Source: Scilla litardierei
Lineage: Eukaryota > Streptophyta > Magnoliopsida > Asparagales > Asparagaceae
Assembly (NCBI GenBank): GCA_030789695.1
Contig: CM061136.1
Coordinates: 137,280,448-137,344,447 of the forward strand
Length of the DNA: 64,000 nt
Direction: 5' to 3'
The notes beneath the pieces were generated by a model. That model had not been told where the DNA came from, searched no databases, and was given only the letters and a program-made list of their open reading frames with translations. Below are positions 33,401 to 44,228 of the stretch, one piece after another (position 1 is the first letter of the stretch; every line of letters begins with the position of its first letter). Position numbers and translations under genes: made by a program.

Positions 33401-34283
33401 TGTGCCATAGACTAAACAGCTTTTATTAACAACTAATTAATCCTATCAACTAGTTGAATCCTTAAATTCAAAATTTTAGGATTTGTTTAATAACTTTTAT
33501 TAAGTCCTTATCAATTATAAGGTTCATGTGCTATCCTAATCCTTATTAGGATAAATTTATTAACCAACGCTAAAAGCGAAGTCCTTTAATGAGAATTAAT
33601 AATAACAATTAGAATTAAGATTCATTAAAAAGACTACCCTAATCAGGAATTAGGTCTTGAAGGGTTGTTAAAAGTTTTATTAAAACATAGCATGTCATTA
33701 AAATTCAATTAATAAATTTTAATCATTTCTTAATGGCTAACCTAAAGGGTTGTCTTGTGTTATCAAATAATGGACAAGATGAACTAGCCATTAAAATAAA
33801 GCTACACTAATTTTATCGCATAAAAAGAAAGTGTACAACTATTTAACAATTAAATAGACTAAAGTTTATCGCATAAACAATTTTAGCCTTTAAAAAACAG
33901 TTTTAAAAATATCTTATAAATTTAAAACATCATTTTTAAAAAAATTTCCATGTTCAAAAATTTCTCTTATACAATTTTTAAACATCTAAAACATTTTAAA
34001 CTTATCGCATAAATTTAAAAAGCCTTAAAATCAATTTTTAAAATTATCACATAAATTTAAAACACTATTTTAAAATTTCAATGTTTAAAATTTTATCATA
34101 TAAAATATTTAAATATCTAAAATCCTTTTAAAATCATCTTTAGAAATATCGCATAAATTTTAAAATATTTTAAAAAGGCATCTAGAAATATTTTAAATTA
34201 TCTCATAACTTAAAAAAATTTTATAAAGTATTTTGAAAAGCATTTCAAGGTTTAATAAAATCGCAGGCTAGATCTTTATGCAT
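30474..34283 (-). pseudogene. Degraded copia internal region
   Basis: About 3.8 kb with no long open frame. Near its 3' end (minus strand, about 30540-30590) a frame reads VLADPLTKALPHE, the hallmark end of copia RNase H. Near 33090-33150 sequence related to the leader of the plus-strand copia (52870-52940) appears. No integrase or RT motif was recognised in between, so most of pol is lost or beyond recognition by eye. Confidence 0.55.
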
Positions 34284-34300
34284 ACCAGGCTCCGATACCA
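34284..34300 (-). promoter_or_regulatory. Primer-binding site, tRNA-Met type (copia)
   Basis: The minus strand reads TGGTATCGGAGCCTGGT, one base off the common TGGTATCAGAGCCTGG complementary to initiator tRNA-Met. Adjacent to the LTR end at 34302. Confidence 0.8.
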
Positions 34301-34301
34301 C

Positions 34302-35751
34302 CGAAGGGTTTTATTGGACCCTTAGGGCACAAAAATTCTATTCCCGTCCTAAGTCGGACGGAAGATAGACAGAAAAAGAATTTGCAGCGGAAGAATAAGT
34401 TAATCTAATTAACTTAGCCCTAAGGTACAAGACCCTTAGCCAAGATCTATGCCAACTTGGGATGGATCTGACCATCCCAAGAAGGATCTAACATACTGCG
34501 ATTAAATTAAATTAATGCTAATAAAATACATACCCGGAATCTCAACCCTGGGGTAGGCGAGATGTTCTGCACCGTCTTCCGAGCCGCTCCCCGTCCCATG
34601 CCAAGCCGCTCCCCAAACCGCTCCCCGAACCGCTCCTCGAACCGCTCCGCATCCCGAGGCGATCAATCCCATGTCGCCGAGCCAACCACTCGCGGAAGAA
34701 AGTTTCACGCGAGTGAAACCTTCGTCAAGATTTCGGATCAGAATTCGAACTCCGTTGCGGCTTTGCTAGAGCCCTCAAGAGTAAGGCAAAAATATTAGGG
34801 AGATAGAGAAATATTTAATTTAAGCCTAGACCGGAGCGTGCTCCAACATTTACGAGAGCCGCTCAGATCTAAAGCTTGGGACGAGTTTTGAGGAAGAGAG
34901 CAGACCCATATTTATTATATAGGCGGCTGACTGCTCCCCTTTACTCAAAATCCGATGTGGGACTAATTTTAGAGTTAATCAAATTCAATTTAGTCCGCCT
35001 TTCACAAAGTGCAAACTTCCGTGAAATTTAACTCACTCACCGTCGAGCTTCATGATTGATACAACCTATCAATTCGAAGGGTGTTCAATGGTGAACGCAT
35101 AGGAAAAAACCGTTCGTCAATTGGAGTTCGTTTGACCCTCCAATTGATTGTCCAAAGATCAGCCCAAACATTGTATTTCGCAAATACAGGCAGCCGTCAA
35201 AGAGAAAACGCACCTAGGGTTCGTAACCCTAGGTGTGGGGCCCACACATGGCCCCACTTGTCAAATTCGCACGCGCAGCCCAAGGGGCACGTGCCAAGCA
35301 CGTGCCCCTGCAGGGCACCTGGCGCCCTGCGGCGCATGCAAGGCCAGGCGCCCCCAAAAATGGGGTGCATGTTGCTTCTCTCGAAAAGAACACCGGCCCA
35401 AAAGGCCGGGCCTCATGGTGGGCCCCCTTTATCCCCTTTTGATTTAATCAGCCCTTTGGGCTGATGTCAACATGAGCTCTGGGGTTTCTATTAGGGCTTC
35501 TATTTAAATACTTTAAATAGACTTATTGGGTTTGTTTGAACTCCGTTTTCGACGCAGTTTGAACCTGCGTTTAGACCGGGACGATCCCGTCATACATGTA
35601 ACTTTTCCTTGTGTTTATATCATTAAATATCGTCTTAAACTATTTAAAAAATATTTAATCTCTTTTGCATCAAATGCAAAATAGTCCCTATCTAGGCTTA
35701 AATTATCATTTGCATCAAATACAAATGATTTGAGGGCACATTCCTCTACAT
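34302..35751 (-). repeat. Copia 5' LTR, outer start missing
   Basis: Contains the LTR end (minus strand CCCTTCG, the terminal CA changed) and about 1450 bases of LTR. It stops at CTCTACA (35744-35750), where Tat sequence resumes. The corresponding LTR in the left copy runs on for another 1.1 kb. Confidence 0.78.
35284..35308. repeat. Perfect hairpin in copia LTR (right copy)
   Basis: Arms GGGGCACGTGC and GCACGTGCCCC around loop CAA. Its stem sequence is unlike its counterpart at 28858-28881, although sequence on both sides is nearly identical between the LTRs. Each arm contains CACGTG. Confidence 0.75.
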
Positions 35752-35829
35752 GCTCAACCCAGCAGAGGACGAGATGTTTGCGAGAAAACACCCTGGAAGG
35801 AATGGAGAACATCAACCTGGAAAGCATCG

Positions 35830-36290
35830 ATCTCCCCCAGCAAGCCGACCACAACGATCGCCCGTAAGGCTGGGGCAACTCCCCTAGCAGGCCGATCGCT
35901 CTGATGGCCCGTAAGGCTGGGGCAACCCCCAGCTGGCCGATGACAACGATCGACCATAAGGCTGGGGGGAAACCCCCCAGAAGGCTGATCACAACGATCG
36001 ACCATAAGGATATGGACAACACCCCCAGTAGGCCGATCACAATGATCGACCATAAGGCTGGGGGCAACCCCCCAGCAGGCCGATTACAAAGATCGACCGT
36101 AAGGCTAGGGACAACTTCCCCAGCAGGCTGATGGCTCCGATCAACCACAGGGCCGAGGCAACTCTCCCATCAGGCCGATCGCTTTGATCACCCTTAAAGG
36201 CTGGGGCAACCCAAAGCAGGACGATCATTACGATCGTCCACAAGGCTGGGGGCCACTCCCCAGCAGGCCAATCACCCCGATAAGATGATG
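35830..36290 (+). repeat. 48-bp tandem repeats, right block
   Basis: About ten units of the same repeat as 27806-28225, starting after a short unique stretch (35752-35829) that follows the copia junction. Units begin near 35841, 35887, 35932, 35980, 36029, 36077, 36123, 36170, 36216 and 36263. The stem GCTGGGG/CCCCAGC is kept in many of them. Confidence 0.82.
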
Positions 36291-36861
36291 ACTCAGCCGG
36301 CAAAAGGAAAGCCTCCCGCTACTTAAACCAGTGGGCCGCCTCGGCATGAATAGCAGGAGGGGGCAACAAAGAGTCAGAAGCGCAATCCCGGAAAACACTT
36401 GACAAAAGTAGGCAAAAGTACGACAACACATAAGAAGGTAATAATTTCAAAGAAAAGGAGTTATCTTTCGAATCGAAAATTGTTCTTTACAAGGGAGGGG
36501 TCAAAAACGGAGATACATTGCCTAAGACGCTGGGGCCATGGAAGAAGCATCCCCGGGGGCCTTGGCCTGCCCTGATTGAATGGGCTCCTCAGAACCAGCC
36601 AGAGGACGGAGAAGCGCCTGCCAGACTCGTTCCTCGAACCTCAGGAACCCATCCTGAAAGGCCCCCACGATCCTCGGGGCCAGGATGTCTTTATAGGCCT
36701 GGAATGCCCCCCGAAAGGATTGCGTAATCCTCGGTGCCAGGACCTCCTCGTACCCCCTCTCCACCTCCTCGATGAGTCTGGTGAGTTTCCTTATTGCAGG
36801 GCCCCCAGCTTGGCCCAGAGCTCGTTCCTCTCCCGACAGAATGCCTCCCATGCCTCCTGAG

Positions 36862-37036
36862 CAGACCTCTCGGCAGCCGCCAGGCCCTCCCTCAGGTTCT
36901 TCACCTCGGAAATGACAGCCTCTGAATGGGCCTCTTCGACTGCTTTCTCGGCCACCTGAGCCTTTAGGCGCTCCTGCACCAAGGCCGCCTCGTGACCATC
37001 CACCCGTTCTGTGCGGTGTTGTGTCTCTGCGGCCAT
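36862..37036 (-). other. Coiled-coil exon of the antisense ORF
   Basis: Acidic, Ala/Glu/Lys-rich heptad-like sequence starting MAAETQHRTE, immediately after a CTGCAG acceptor. It supports a structured protein product in the minus direction. Confidence 0.45.
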
Positions 37037-37872
37037 CTTAGAAGCCTGCAGGACAAAAGTGTAAGCAAAGACAATCGCGAAACGGAGTTGGAAGCAGGAG
37101 AAATACTAACCTGCTAGAGCTACCAGACCAGGGACTTCGCTAATCGATCGAAGCGAACCCTCTCCAAAAAAAGCGGTCCCTCGGGAGGACGGAACCCTGC
37201 ACCAGCTGGATGGCCACTTCTTGATCGATGAAGACCGACCCTCCGGGCAGGACCTTTGGGCCAACCTCAAACATGGACAGGGCACCCCCCGCACCGACCG
37301 GTGACTGCTCAGCCTGGTTGGCAGAGGCGGCCACCTCCACCAATGGAAGGGTCGCCCCCGAGATGATCGGTGGCTCAGGCACCGTCGAGGGCCTGCCCTC
37401 CCGCGTCTTCTTCTTCTTCTTCTCATTGGGCCCTCCATACACCGAAGGAGGGGGCTTCCTTTCTCCCATGCGGCTCCCAGCTAGGGTTCGGGACCCCTGT
37501 ACGGCACCCCCGGCAGCCCCCTCGACACGGGTGGAACCAGAGTTATTGCTGGCCAAGTTCCTCGCCGCGAAGAATCGACGACAACCTGGGGCGGGGGTGT
37601 GGCGATGACCGTTGGCTCTAACCTCCCCACCGCGACGTCAGCCACACAGATCCCTTCATCCTTCGTGCATTGAGGCACGTGGCCATAAGGATTTCTGCGC
37701 CCGCCATTAGCTCCCCGGTGAATAAGCTCGCGCACGTCGTGGCTGAACTCTCGAACCGCCATCTCTGCAGAAGAGATCAGGGTAAGCAAAGAAGGAGGGC
37801 CGAAGAAAAAAGTGCCTACCAGGGGACCATATGACATTCTTAAGGAGGAGGTCATCCAGCAAAGGCCAGACC

Positions 37873-39236
37873 TGTAATTTTAGCCTGTATGGATCAATAC
37901 ACTATAGGGGGGGTGAATAGTGTATATAATAAAGATGTTGCAAATAAAACGTTACTGATATTTGCAAAGATGGCACAGAAATAAAATGCCAAGTACTAAA
38001 AATAAATCAATCGCAAACACAGAGATTTATCCTGGTTCGGATCCTCTTGATCCTACTCCAGTCCTCTACTCCCAGTAGAGATTTTTAATCCACTATAATC
38101 ACTTGCCCGCAAGCACAAACTTACAAAAATGGCGACATTCCCCGTGTCCCAAACTTTGTACAATCTCTAAACAGAGATTCAAACATGTTAAATAATGAAA
38201 TAGAAAAACACATATAGCCTTGTTATAAATTTCAGAGAATGAATTCAAGGATGGTGTTTAGAAGATGAACTTCAAGATGTATAAGATATGTAATGAAGAG
38301 CAACACTTGAAGTTCTCTGGTTCATAAAAGAAGAGAGAGATCAATCGATTTCTTCTTGCAATTATGAACACAAACAACTTTCCAAAATGATGTTGAAAAT
38401 CCAAGTTCTTCCGTTCTTAAACGAAGAAAGAAATCTAATGATTTCTTCTTACAAATAAGAAAAGAACGACTAATGGCCTAAAGCTTTAGAAAATGAAAGA
38501 CTTGATTTCAACAAATAGGAGAGTAAAGAAGAGGAAAGTGAGTGAAGAGAAAGAGAGGGTCTACCCCTCTATTTATAGTGTTTAGGGATGGTTGGGGACT
38601 GTAGTTAATGTTGGAAAACGGGCAAGAACCGTCCCTGAAAATTTGGGATCAAAACGGCTAGTTTTGAAATTAGTCGACCAAAATTACCACATTGGTCGAC
38701 CAAAATTTAGAGAGATAATTAGGACCGTTTGAAGACAGTTCTAGAATCTACATGGTTATGGGAGTTAGCATATGTAATCCCATAGTCAAATTCGAAGGTT
38801 TAAAATTGGTCGACCAAAATGGGGTTATTGGCTGCCAATTTTCAAAGTTGCGAATTTTCGAAATTGGGAAGTGTAGGTCTCTGAGTAATGGAACCTAGAT
38901 GACTAAGACATATTATCACAAGGCTTTGTGACTCTAATAAAGTAAATTTGACATTGATTACATAAAGCCGTAGATATGACTGCATCTGCAACTGAATCTG
39001 AAAAGCTTCTTTGCAGGGGATCCTTATCAAGTGATTATATATCCAAGTCGTGGATTAGGTGCCTTTGTCTTTCCAGCGTCATGAATGATATATCTGATTG
39101 AGTATGCATGAAGATATCTGATTGTGTGGAACTCAGCATTGATTTGTACCTGCATACATAGAGTTAGTAGCACTGAATGTGTTTGTCATATCAAAACCAT
39201 ATGTGAATAAAAATATGGAATTATGAAATTCCAACA
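37873..39236 (-). mobile_element. Solo LTR, type 2 (1364 bp) with target duplication
   Basis: Flanked by the exact 5-bp repeat agacc (37868-37872 and 39237-39241). The minus strand begins TGTTGGAATTTC and ends AAAATTACA. It has no coding sequence. A TATA box CTATAAATAG lies at 38569-38578, with palindromes TTGGTCGACCAA (38692-38703 and 38806-38817) upstream of it in the minus direction. It shares the GGGGGTGAATAGTG block near its right terminus (minus-strand end) with solo LTR type 1. Confidence 0.82.
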
Positions 39237-40138
39237 AGACCGACCTCTCTACCAATGGGAAACGACGACAAAAGTCTGATCGCAGCCTAGTGGGCCTCGA
39301 AAAGGGACAGTGTCAAGTCGTAACGACACAAGCTTCCCCAACCGGTCAGGATCACAGTGTCTTCTGGGAAGTGATGAAAACGTAATCTCTACTCCAGTCA
39401 CCAATCTAGCAGGGCAGGCCCAGCAGACACTCTCTCCCTACCCGGGTGCGTATGTGTGGCCACGACTCCTGGTCAACCATCTGAACCTGGAACTAATTGA
39501 ATAAGAGGGACAAGGTCAGTTCCAACCAGTGCACATTGCAGATCATGATGAATCCGACCAATGCTGCGATTGAGTAAGTGGTTAGCTGATACAGTGTGCC
39601 ACCATCAAAAACTCCAGAAATTGGATGATGAAAGGGTGGATGGGGAAGCGGAGCCCCATGCGGAACATCTCGATGCACACACCCGCTTTGCAACTCCCTG
39701 GAAAATAAATCCGTTCGTCGGCGAAGGGAACCCAAACGCCATACGGGCGGCACAGGTACTTCGCCCTGATATCCTCGGCCGTCGAAAAAGGAACGGTGGA
39801 TGACGGCCCAAGGATCACCGGAGGAACATCGAACTCCTCTGCTACATGGACGTCATCTCGACGGGCCGGATCGTCGAACAGTAGACCCTTCTTTTTGTCA
39901 AAGGGTGGTCGAGGAGCGGGGGGATTGCCAGACCCCGGAGCAGGGGGATTGCCAGACCCCGGAGCGGAATTCCCTATCCTCAACGCAGCCATTGGACGAA
40001 TCAAGTAGCAGAGAAATAAGAAGGAGATTACCTTGAAGCGATTTGGAGAGGGAAGACTGAGAAGAATTCGTTAGTAGTCAGGAGAGCAAGTTCAAATTAG
40101 GAAGCGCAAAAGAAAGAAAAAATTTGAAAGGGCGGTGA

Positions 40139-40146
40139 TTTTATAT
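40139..40146 (-). promoter_or_regulatory. TATA box for the antisense ORF
   Basis: The minus strand reads CATATAAAATC about 135 bases upstream of the ATG at 40004, in a fitting position for a separate promoter of the antisense gene. Confidence 0.5.
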
Positions 40147-40189
40147 GAAAAACCGTCTCGAGATCTAGGCCGTTCAAAAAAGGATGCGT

Positions 40190-41231
40190 TGTAATGCCCT
40201 GATAGCTACTGCACAAGTACTAGATGGAGGATGAATAGTGCTTTAAAATAATCAGAGTATAATTCCTAATTATTGTGCAAACACAACCAACAATGCGGAA
40301 TGAAAATTGACAACAAGAATTAAGCAATGCAAACAGGTGATTTAATGGGTTCGGATCCACCCAAGTCTCCCCGACTTGTTCCCGGTGATCCTACGTCCCA
40401 CACCCGGATCCCCTCCGGCTACTTGAGCTAGAATCCTCTAAATCAAGTTTGCACTATGAAATTCTTGTAGAAACTACTACAAGATCAAATCATACAAAGA
40501 TCGAAATGTGACTCCCACAAACCGGGATCACGATCTTCTCTCACAAACCGAGAGATAAACTGAAATATCAATTTAAATGAAACAATAAAACACTTACCAC
40601 AAAACCCTATGCCTTGAGCAAAACTTACTGATTTTAGGGCAAGAAGGATTTTGAGGAAGAAGATAGCACCAAACCCTAGCTCCACCAAGATGAACAATAA
40701 TAGATGGCTAGGGTGAAGTTGGTGACTTGGATTCAATCTCTTAGCTTGAGTAGCTCACAATGAATGAGAATCTCTCTTGAGGAATTAGGGCTCAAAGAGT
40801 AAGGGAGAGATTCTTGTGAAGTGAGAGAGCTTAGAAAATGAGAATGAATGTTCTTCTCTTTGATTCTCTAAATCTCAATAATGGCAGCCTTGAATGCAAG
40901 CTTGAAGCTCATCAAGTTTATATAGGAGAGAGAGAAGAGTTCAGCAAAAATCATGGCATTAAATGCCCAACGGATCTATTTCTGAAGCTGCTTAATTGGT
41001 CTAAGAAGGATCACTGGCCGATTAGTTTTGTAACTAGTCGGTCGGTGAACCTTCTTGGACCGACTAGATGGATGACAGCAAAGATAGTGAAATCAAGAGA
41101 TAGAACTAGTCGGTCTAAGAAGAAACACCAACTGACTAATTTGACAACTAGTCGGTCGGTGAACCTTCTTGGACCGACTAATTAGTCAACAGTAACTGAT
41201 CTGAATTTCACAAGGAAAACTAGTCGGTCTA
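40190..41231 (-). mobile_element. Truncated relative of solo LTR type 1
   Basis: Begins TGTAATGCCCTG at 40190 and follows the same layout as 25283-27004: GTGAATAGTGC, then the TCCACCCAAGTCTCCCCGA block. A minus-strand TATA box (CCTATATAAAC, 40917-40926) and CTAGTCGGTC hairpin units (from 40991) follow. It stops at 41231, where a different LTR begins, so its other end and target duplication are missing. Confidence 0.75.
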
Positions 41232-43797
41232 TGTAATTTTGTGAAGAGTGTAGGGGCATTTTAGTCATTTGGCTACATGGGTAGGAGTGTGTGTGTAGAG
41301 TAAAAGTTGGTGTGTAAAGAAATGTCACACTTGTAAATTTTGAAAGAGTGGGTTAGCGTGTGAGGGACCAGTGTGAAAAGGGGTGGGTCTAGAGGCACAC
41401 CCGTAAATTTTTAAAAAGGCTAGGGGCAAAACGGTCTTTTGGCCTAAAACTGCTGTGCGTACATCCTGAAGTTGTGTATGTATAAAGTAATGGCAAACTT
41501 GTAAATACTTGAAACTTGAGGGGTAATTTTAAAAGGGTATTATAGTCATTTTGGCTTGTGCATGGTTATCCTAAAGAAGAATCTAGAGCTAGATAGTTGT
41601 AGGGATTTCTAAACTCTTCTTTAGCTTTCTTTTTCTTTTCTTTTTCATCCTTATCTCTCCCTCTCCCTCCTAAGACCAGGCCGAACTCCCCCTCCATCCT
41701 TTTTCATTTCATCAACACTCAAAAACCCTAGTTTTACCTCAAAAATTGAAGAAAATCCTAGGCTACTTCAAGGAGAAAGAAAGGTGAAAGGAAGAAAAAG
41801 AGAAGAAAAGAAGAAAGAAGCTTTCTTAAGGTAGGATTCTAAACTAGGTTTGGGGATTTTTATTTAGGGCTATGAGAATTTTATGATGGTATTTATATTG
41901 TTCATGTCCTTGATTTCATGTTTTATATGTGCAATATCCCAAAAAGATTCAATTTTTCCTTTATTTCTTAGCAAAACACATCCTCCCTGAAATCCTGAAA
42001 TCAAGCTGCATGTTTATACTTGGATTATGGTTTCTGTAGGTGGAATCACTGTCTGAAAAAAATACGTAGCTATAGATCTTGAAGTCTTACCCCAAATTCA
42101 TATAATATTTGTCATATGTTGAGTTCAATAAGTAGGAGTAATAATTCCATGTTTGCAACTTGTCTGAAATTCTGTCAAGCTGTACACAGTTTAGCAAAAT
42201 GACGACTATTACCTGCACACGCTATGGATTTTGCTGATCTTGGTCTTGTTGGAAACTTAAGACATTTTTCTAAAAGTTCATCAGCTTTTTATATGTCGAA
42301 ATTCAAGCTAAAACATGCTTAAAATTGGCTTTCAATACATGCTCAGAATTCTGTCTGAAAAACAGTCTGGGAATTCTGCAGCAATTAACTCACTATAAAT
42401 CATATACTTAATATTTTTATCTAAAATTTTTTCTGTGAATCGAGGACTAGTATATCTCCAACTTTCATTCAGTGAGTTTTGTCAAATTCACATGAGAAAT
42501 TGATGAAATATGCTAACTTTGTAGCAGATCCTGCAAGTTTCAGTATGTTAGAATGTTTTGGATGAAGTTGGATTTGTGTTGTAATGTTAATTTTCCATTC
42601 TGGTATGCATGAATGATGTTGGTACCTATAAGAAAGTTTGATTATGCTATTTGCTACTAAATTTTATGGTGTGACACTTACCATTTACATGGCAACCGTC
42701 ATAAGTTCGTTAAAATGCCCAAATGAATGTGCAATTGAAGAACATGGAAAATGGCCATTAAAATGTTGTGTTATGTATCACATTTATAAACTTGGATATG
42801 ACCTTTGAATATAATGACACATGACATGTTAACTGGGATGTCTCGATCTGCTCAAAGGCAGGTGAGCATCCTGGAATCGGGATGGGGGAAGTTTGGGTAT
42901 AACTTGACTTTAAGGGGCTGGACTGAGAAGTTGAGGGAAAGAGATATGTCATATGTGATATTTATTTCCCACTCGCCTTTACCGGGAGTGGAGGAGACAT
43001 ATGTAGGTTGTGTTATTATGTGGAGAGCCTCACTCCTGCCAGGGATGGGGGAGTTGAGAGGCCCGGCGTACAGTGCCCGTGTCTACTGCGTCGTGTGCTA
43101 TGTTCACCCCAAATTTGGGGTGATGTTCAGGCCCTTATCCTCAGGTGATACACAGGATTCCAAAGAATCACTAACATCTGCAAACTAATTAACTTATATG
43201 TGTTGTTGTGCACACTTGTGTGTTGTACTCTTTACTTTGGTTGTTGTACTCCTATTGCCTTTACACTCATAACCCTAAATGATTTTCCCTACCCTAGTTA
43301 GTTTCCTACTGGACACGTTTGACGTGGTCATTTTACTTCTCAGGTCTTGAGCAGGTGATACCAGAGCAGAATCTCCCTCAGGAGATTTCTCAGACGTGAG
43401 TTTTTGACTTGGGGAACACCACTCTTTTGGGCTATGTTTTGTAGTGTGAGTTGGGTCGAGTGGTGTGAGAGTTATCTTTTGCAGCTGTGGAGTGTGTTGG
43501 TGGCTTGTAGTACTTTTCATATGTACTGAAGTCCGTTTCACTTTGTATTTGATACTGGTGTGTAGTTCTCTCTTTAGTTATGTATATCTGTGGCTGATGT
43601 ACTTTGGTGATGGCTGAATGCATTACTTTCTTTTTATATGAATATATGTGATGTGTGATCCCAGCATTTGCAGTGGCCTGCTTATTGTGTGATTACTTCT
43701 CACGCTTGGTGTAATACCGCGGCTTGTCGGGCTCCATCCTCCTTTTCCATGATATATGATGTCATATAAGGTATTTGGGAGAATGGAGCGTGAGACA
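41232..43797 (+). repeat. Chromovirus-like LTR (2566 bp)
   Basis: TGTAATTTTG start and GAGCGTGAGACA end, with the general make-up of the Tekay LTR at 9941-13191: a non-coding leader with pyrimidine-rich tracts, then T/G-rich sequence, then the GCGTGACA-like end. No matching target duplication was seen (gtcta against tataa). No PBS or coding follows, since Athila C starts at once. Assignment is by resemblance only. Confidence 0.5.
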
Positions 43798-44228
43798 TAT
43801 AATTTCCAAAGGGTTTTTTTGAGAATTTTCTGTACAGTATCCTACTCGATCAAGTGGGGTCTTCACTCGGCCCAGTGACTTAAGTTACTCGGCCGAGTGA
43901 GCTGTCTGATTCCGCTCCTCTGCTCTCTGTTTTTCTCCAGTTGTTGTTCTTTCATCTCCCTTCAGTTTCTTCCTTCCCTTGGCATTTAAGCACGTCCCTG
44001 GAGTGTTCTCCATCTCCATGGCTACCATCCATTCAAATGGATTCCTCTTATCTTCTTCCTGCAAGGAAAAATGTTGCACGTTGTCAGCTTTTTCCTAGAC
44101 TATTGACTCTCTAAGCTAATAAAGATCTAAAAGAAAAATTTCAACTAAAAACTAAGATAGAACCTTCGGGTTGTCTCCTGACAAGCGCTCGTTTAATGTC
44201 TTGAGCACAACCCCTTAAGATCTTTCGT

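Larger units (their letters stand above)
28226..35751 (-). mobile_element. Degraded copia element (minus strand), both LTRs truncated
   Basis: Inserted in the 48-bp array of the Tat element. In element order: 5' LTR (35751-34302, start missing), tRNA-Met PBS, a long AT-rich leader, degraded internal sequence with a trace of RNase H, and 3' LTR (30473-28226, end missing). The shared LTR portions (28226-29338 and 34662-35751) look about 95% or more identical, so the insertion is fairly recent, yet the internal region encodes nothing intact. Family relation to the plus-strand copia at 49473 is clear from LTR start, PBS and leader. Confidence 0.8.
36522..40004 (-). pseudogene. Tat antisense ORF (gypsy-type transposon domain protein)
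   Basis: Runs opposite to gag. The N-terminus at 40004 (MIRPMAAL) has a duplicated GSGNPPAP segment, then YLCRPYGVWVPFADERIYFP and GLRFPIHPFI, which match the plant putative gypsy-type transposon domain. A frameshift near 39590 leads into YQLTTYSIAALVGFIMIC. The solo LTR at 37873-39236 interrupts it. Downstream parts (37855-36522) include likely introns: GTAGGCAC...CTGCAG (about 37822 to 37765) and GTTAGTATT...CCTGCAG (about 37110 to 37048). A coiled-coil exon follows (LKAQVAEKAVEEAH..., 37036-36791) and then a C-terminal segment with APRI..AF repeats. Function unknown; such antisense ORFs are described in Tat elements. Broken by the insertion and frameshifts. Confidence 0.65.
23640..40189 (+). 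mobile_element. Defective Tat/Retand-type element with antisense ORF
   Basis: A gypsy element of the Tat lineage assembled from pieces interrupted by later insertions. It comprises a putative 5' LTR end (to about 24118), PBS, gag (24177-27660), 48-bp tandem repeats (27806-28225 and 35830-36290) and an antisense ORF (36522-40004). No RT, RNase H or integrase is visible between gag and the tandem repeats. No 3' LTR is recognised; the sequence is broken at 40190 by another insertion. Tat elements are known to carry tandem repeats and antisense ORFs in the 3' region. Outer borders are approximate. Confidence 0.65.

Noticed and set aside
41232..43797. Claiming a TSD-flanked solo LTR
   Set aside because: Five bases on each side (gtcta and tataa) do not match, so only an LTR-like segment is reported.
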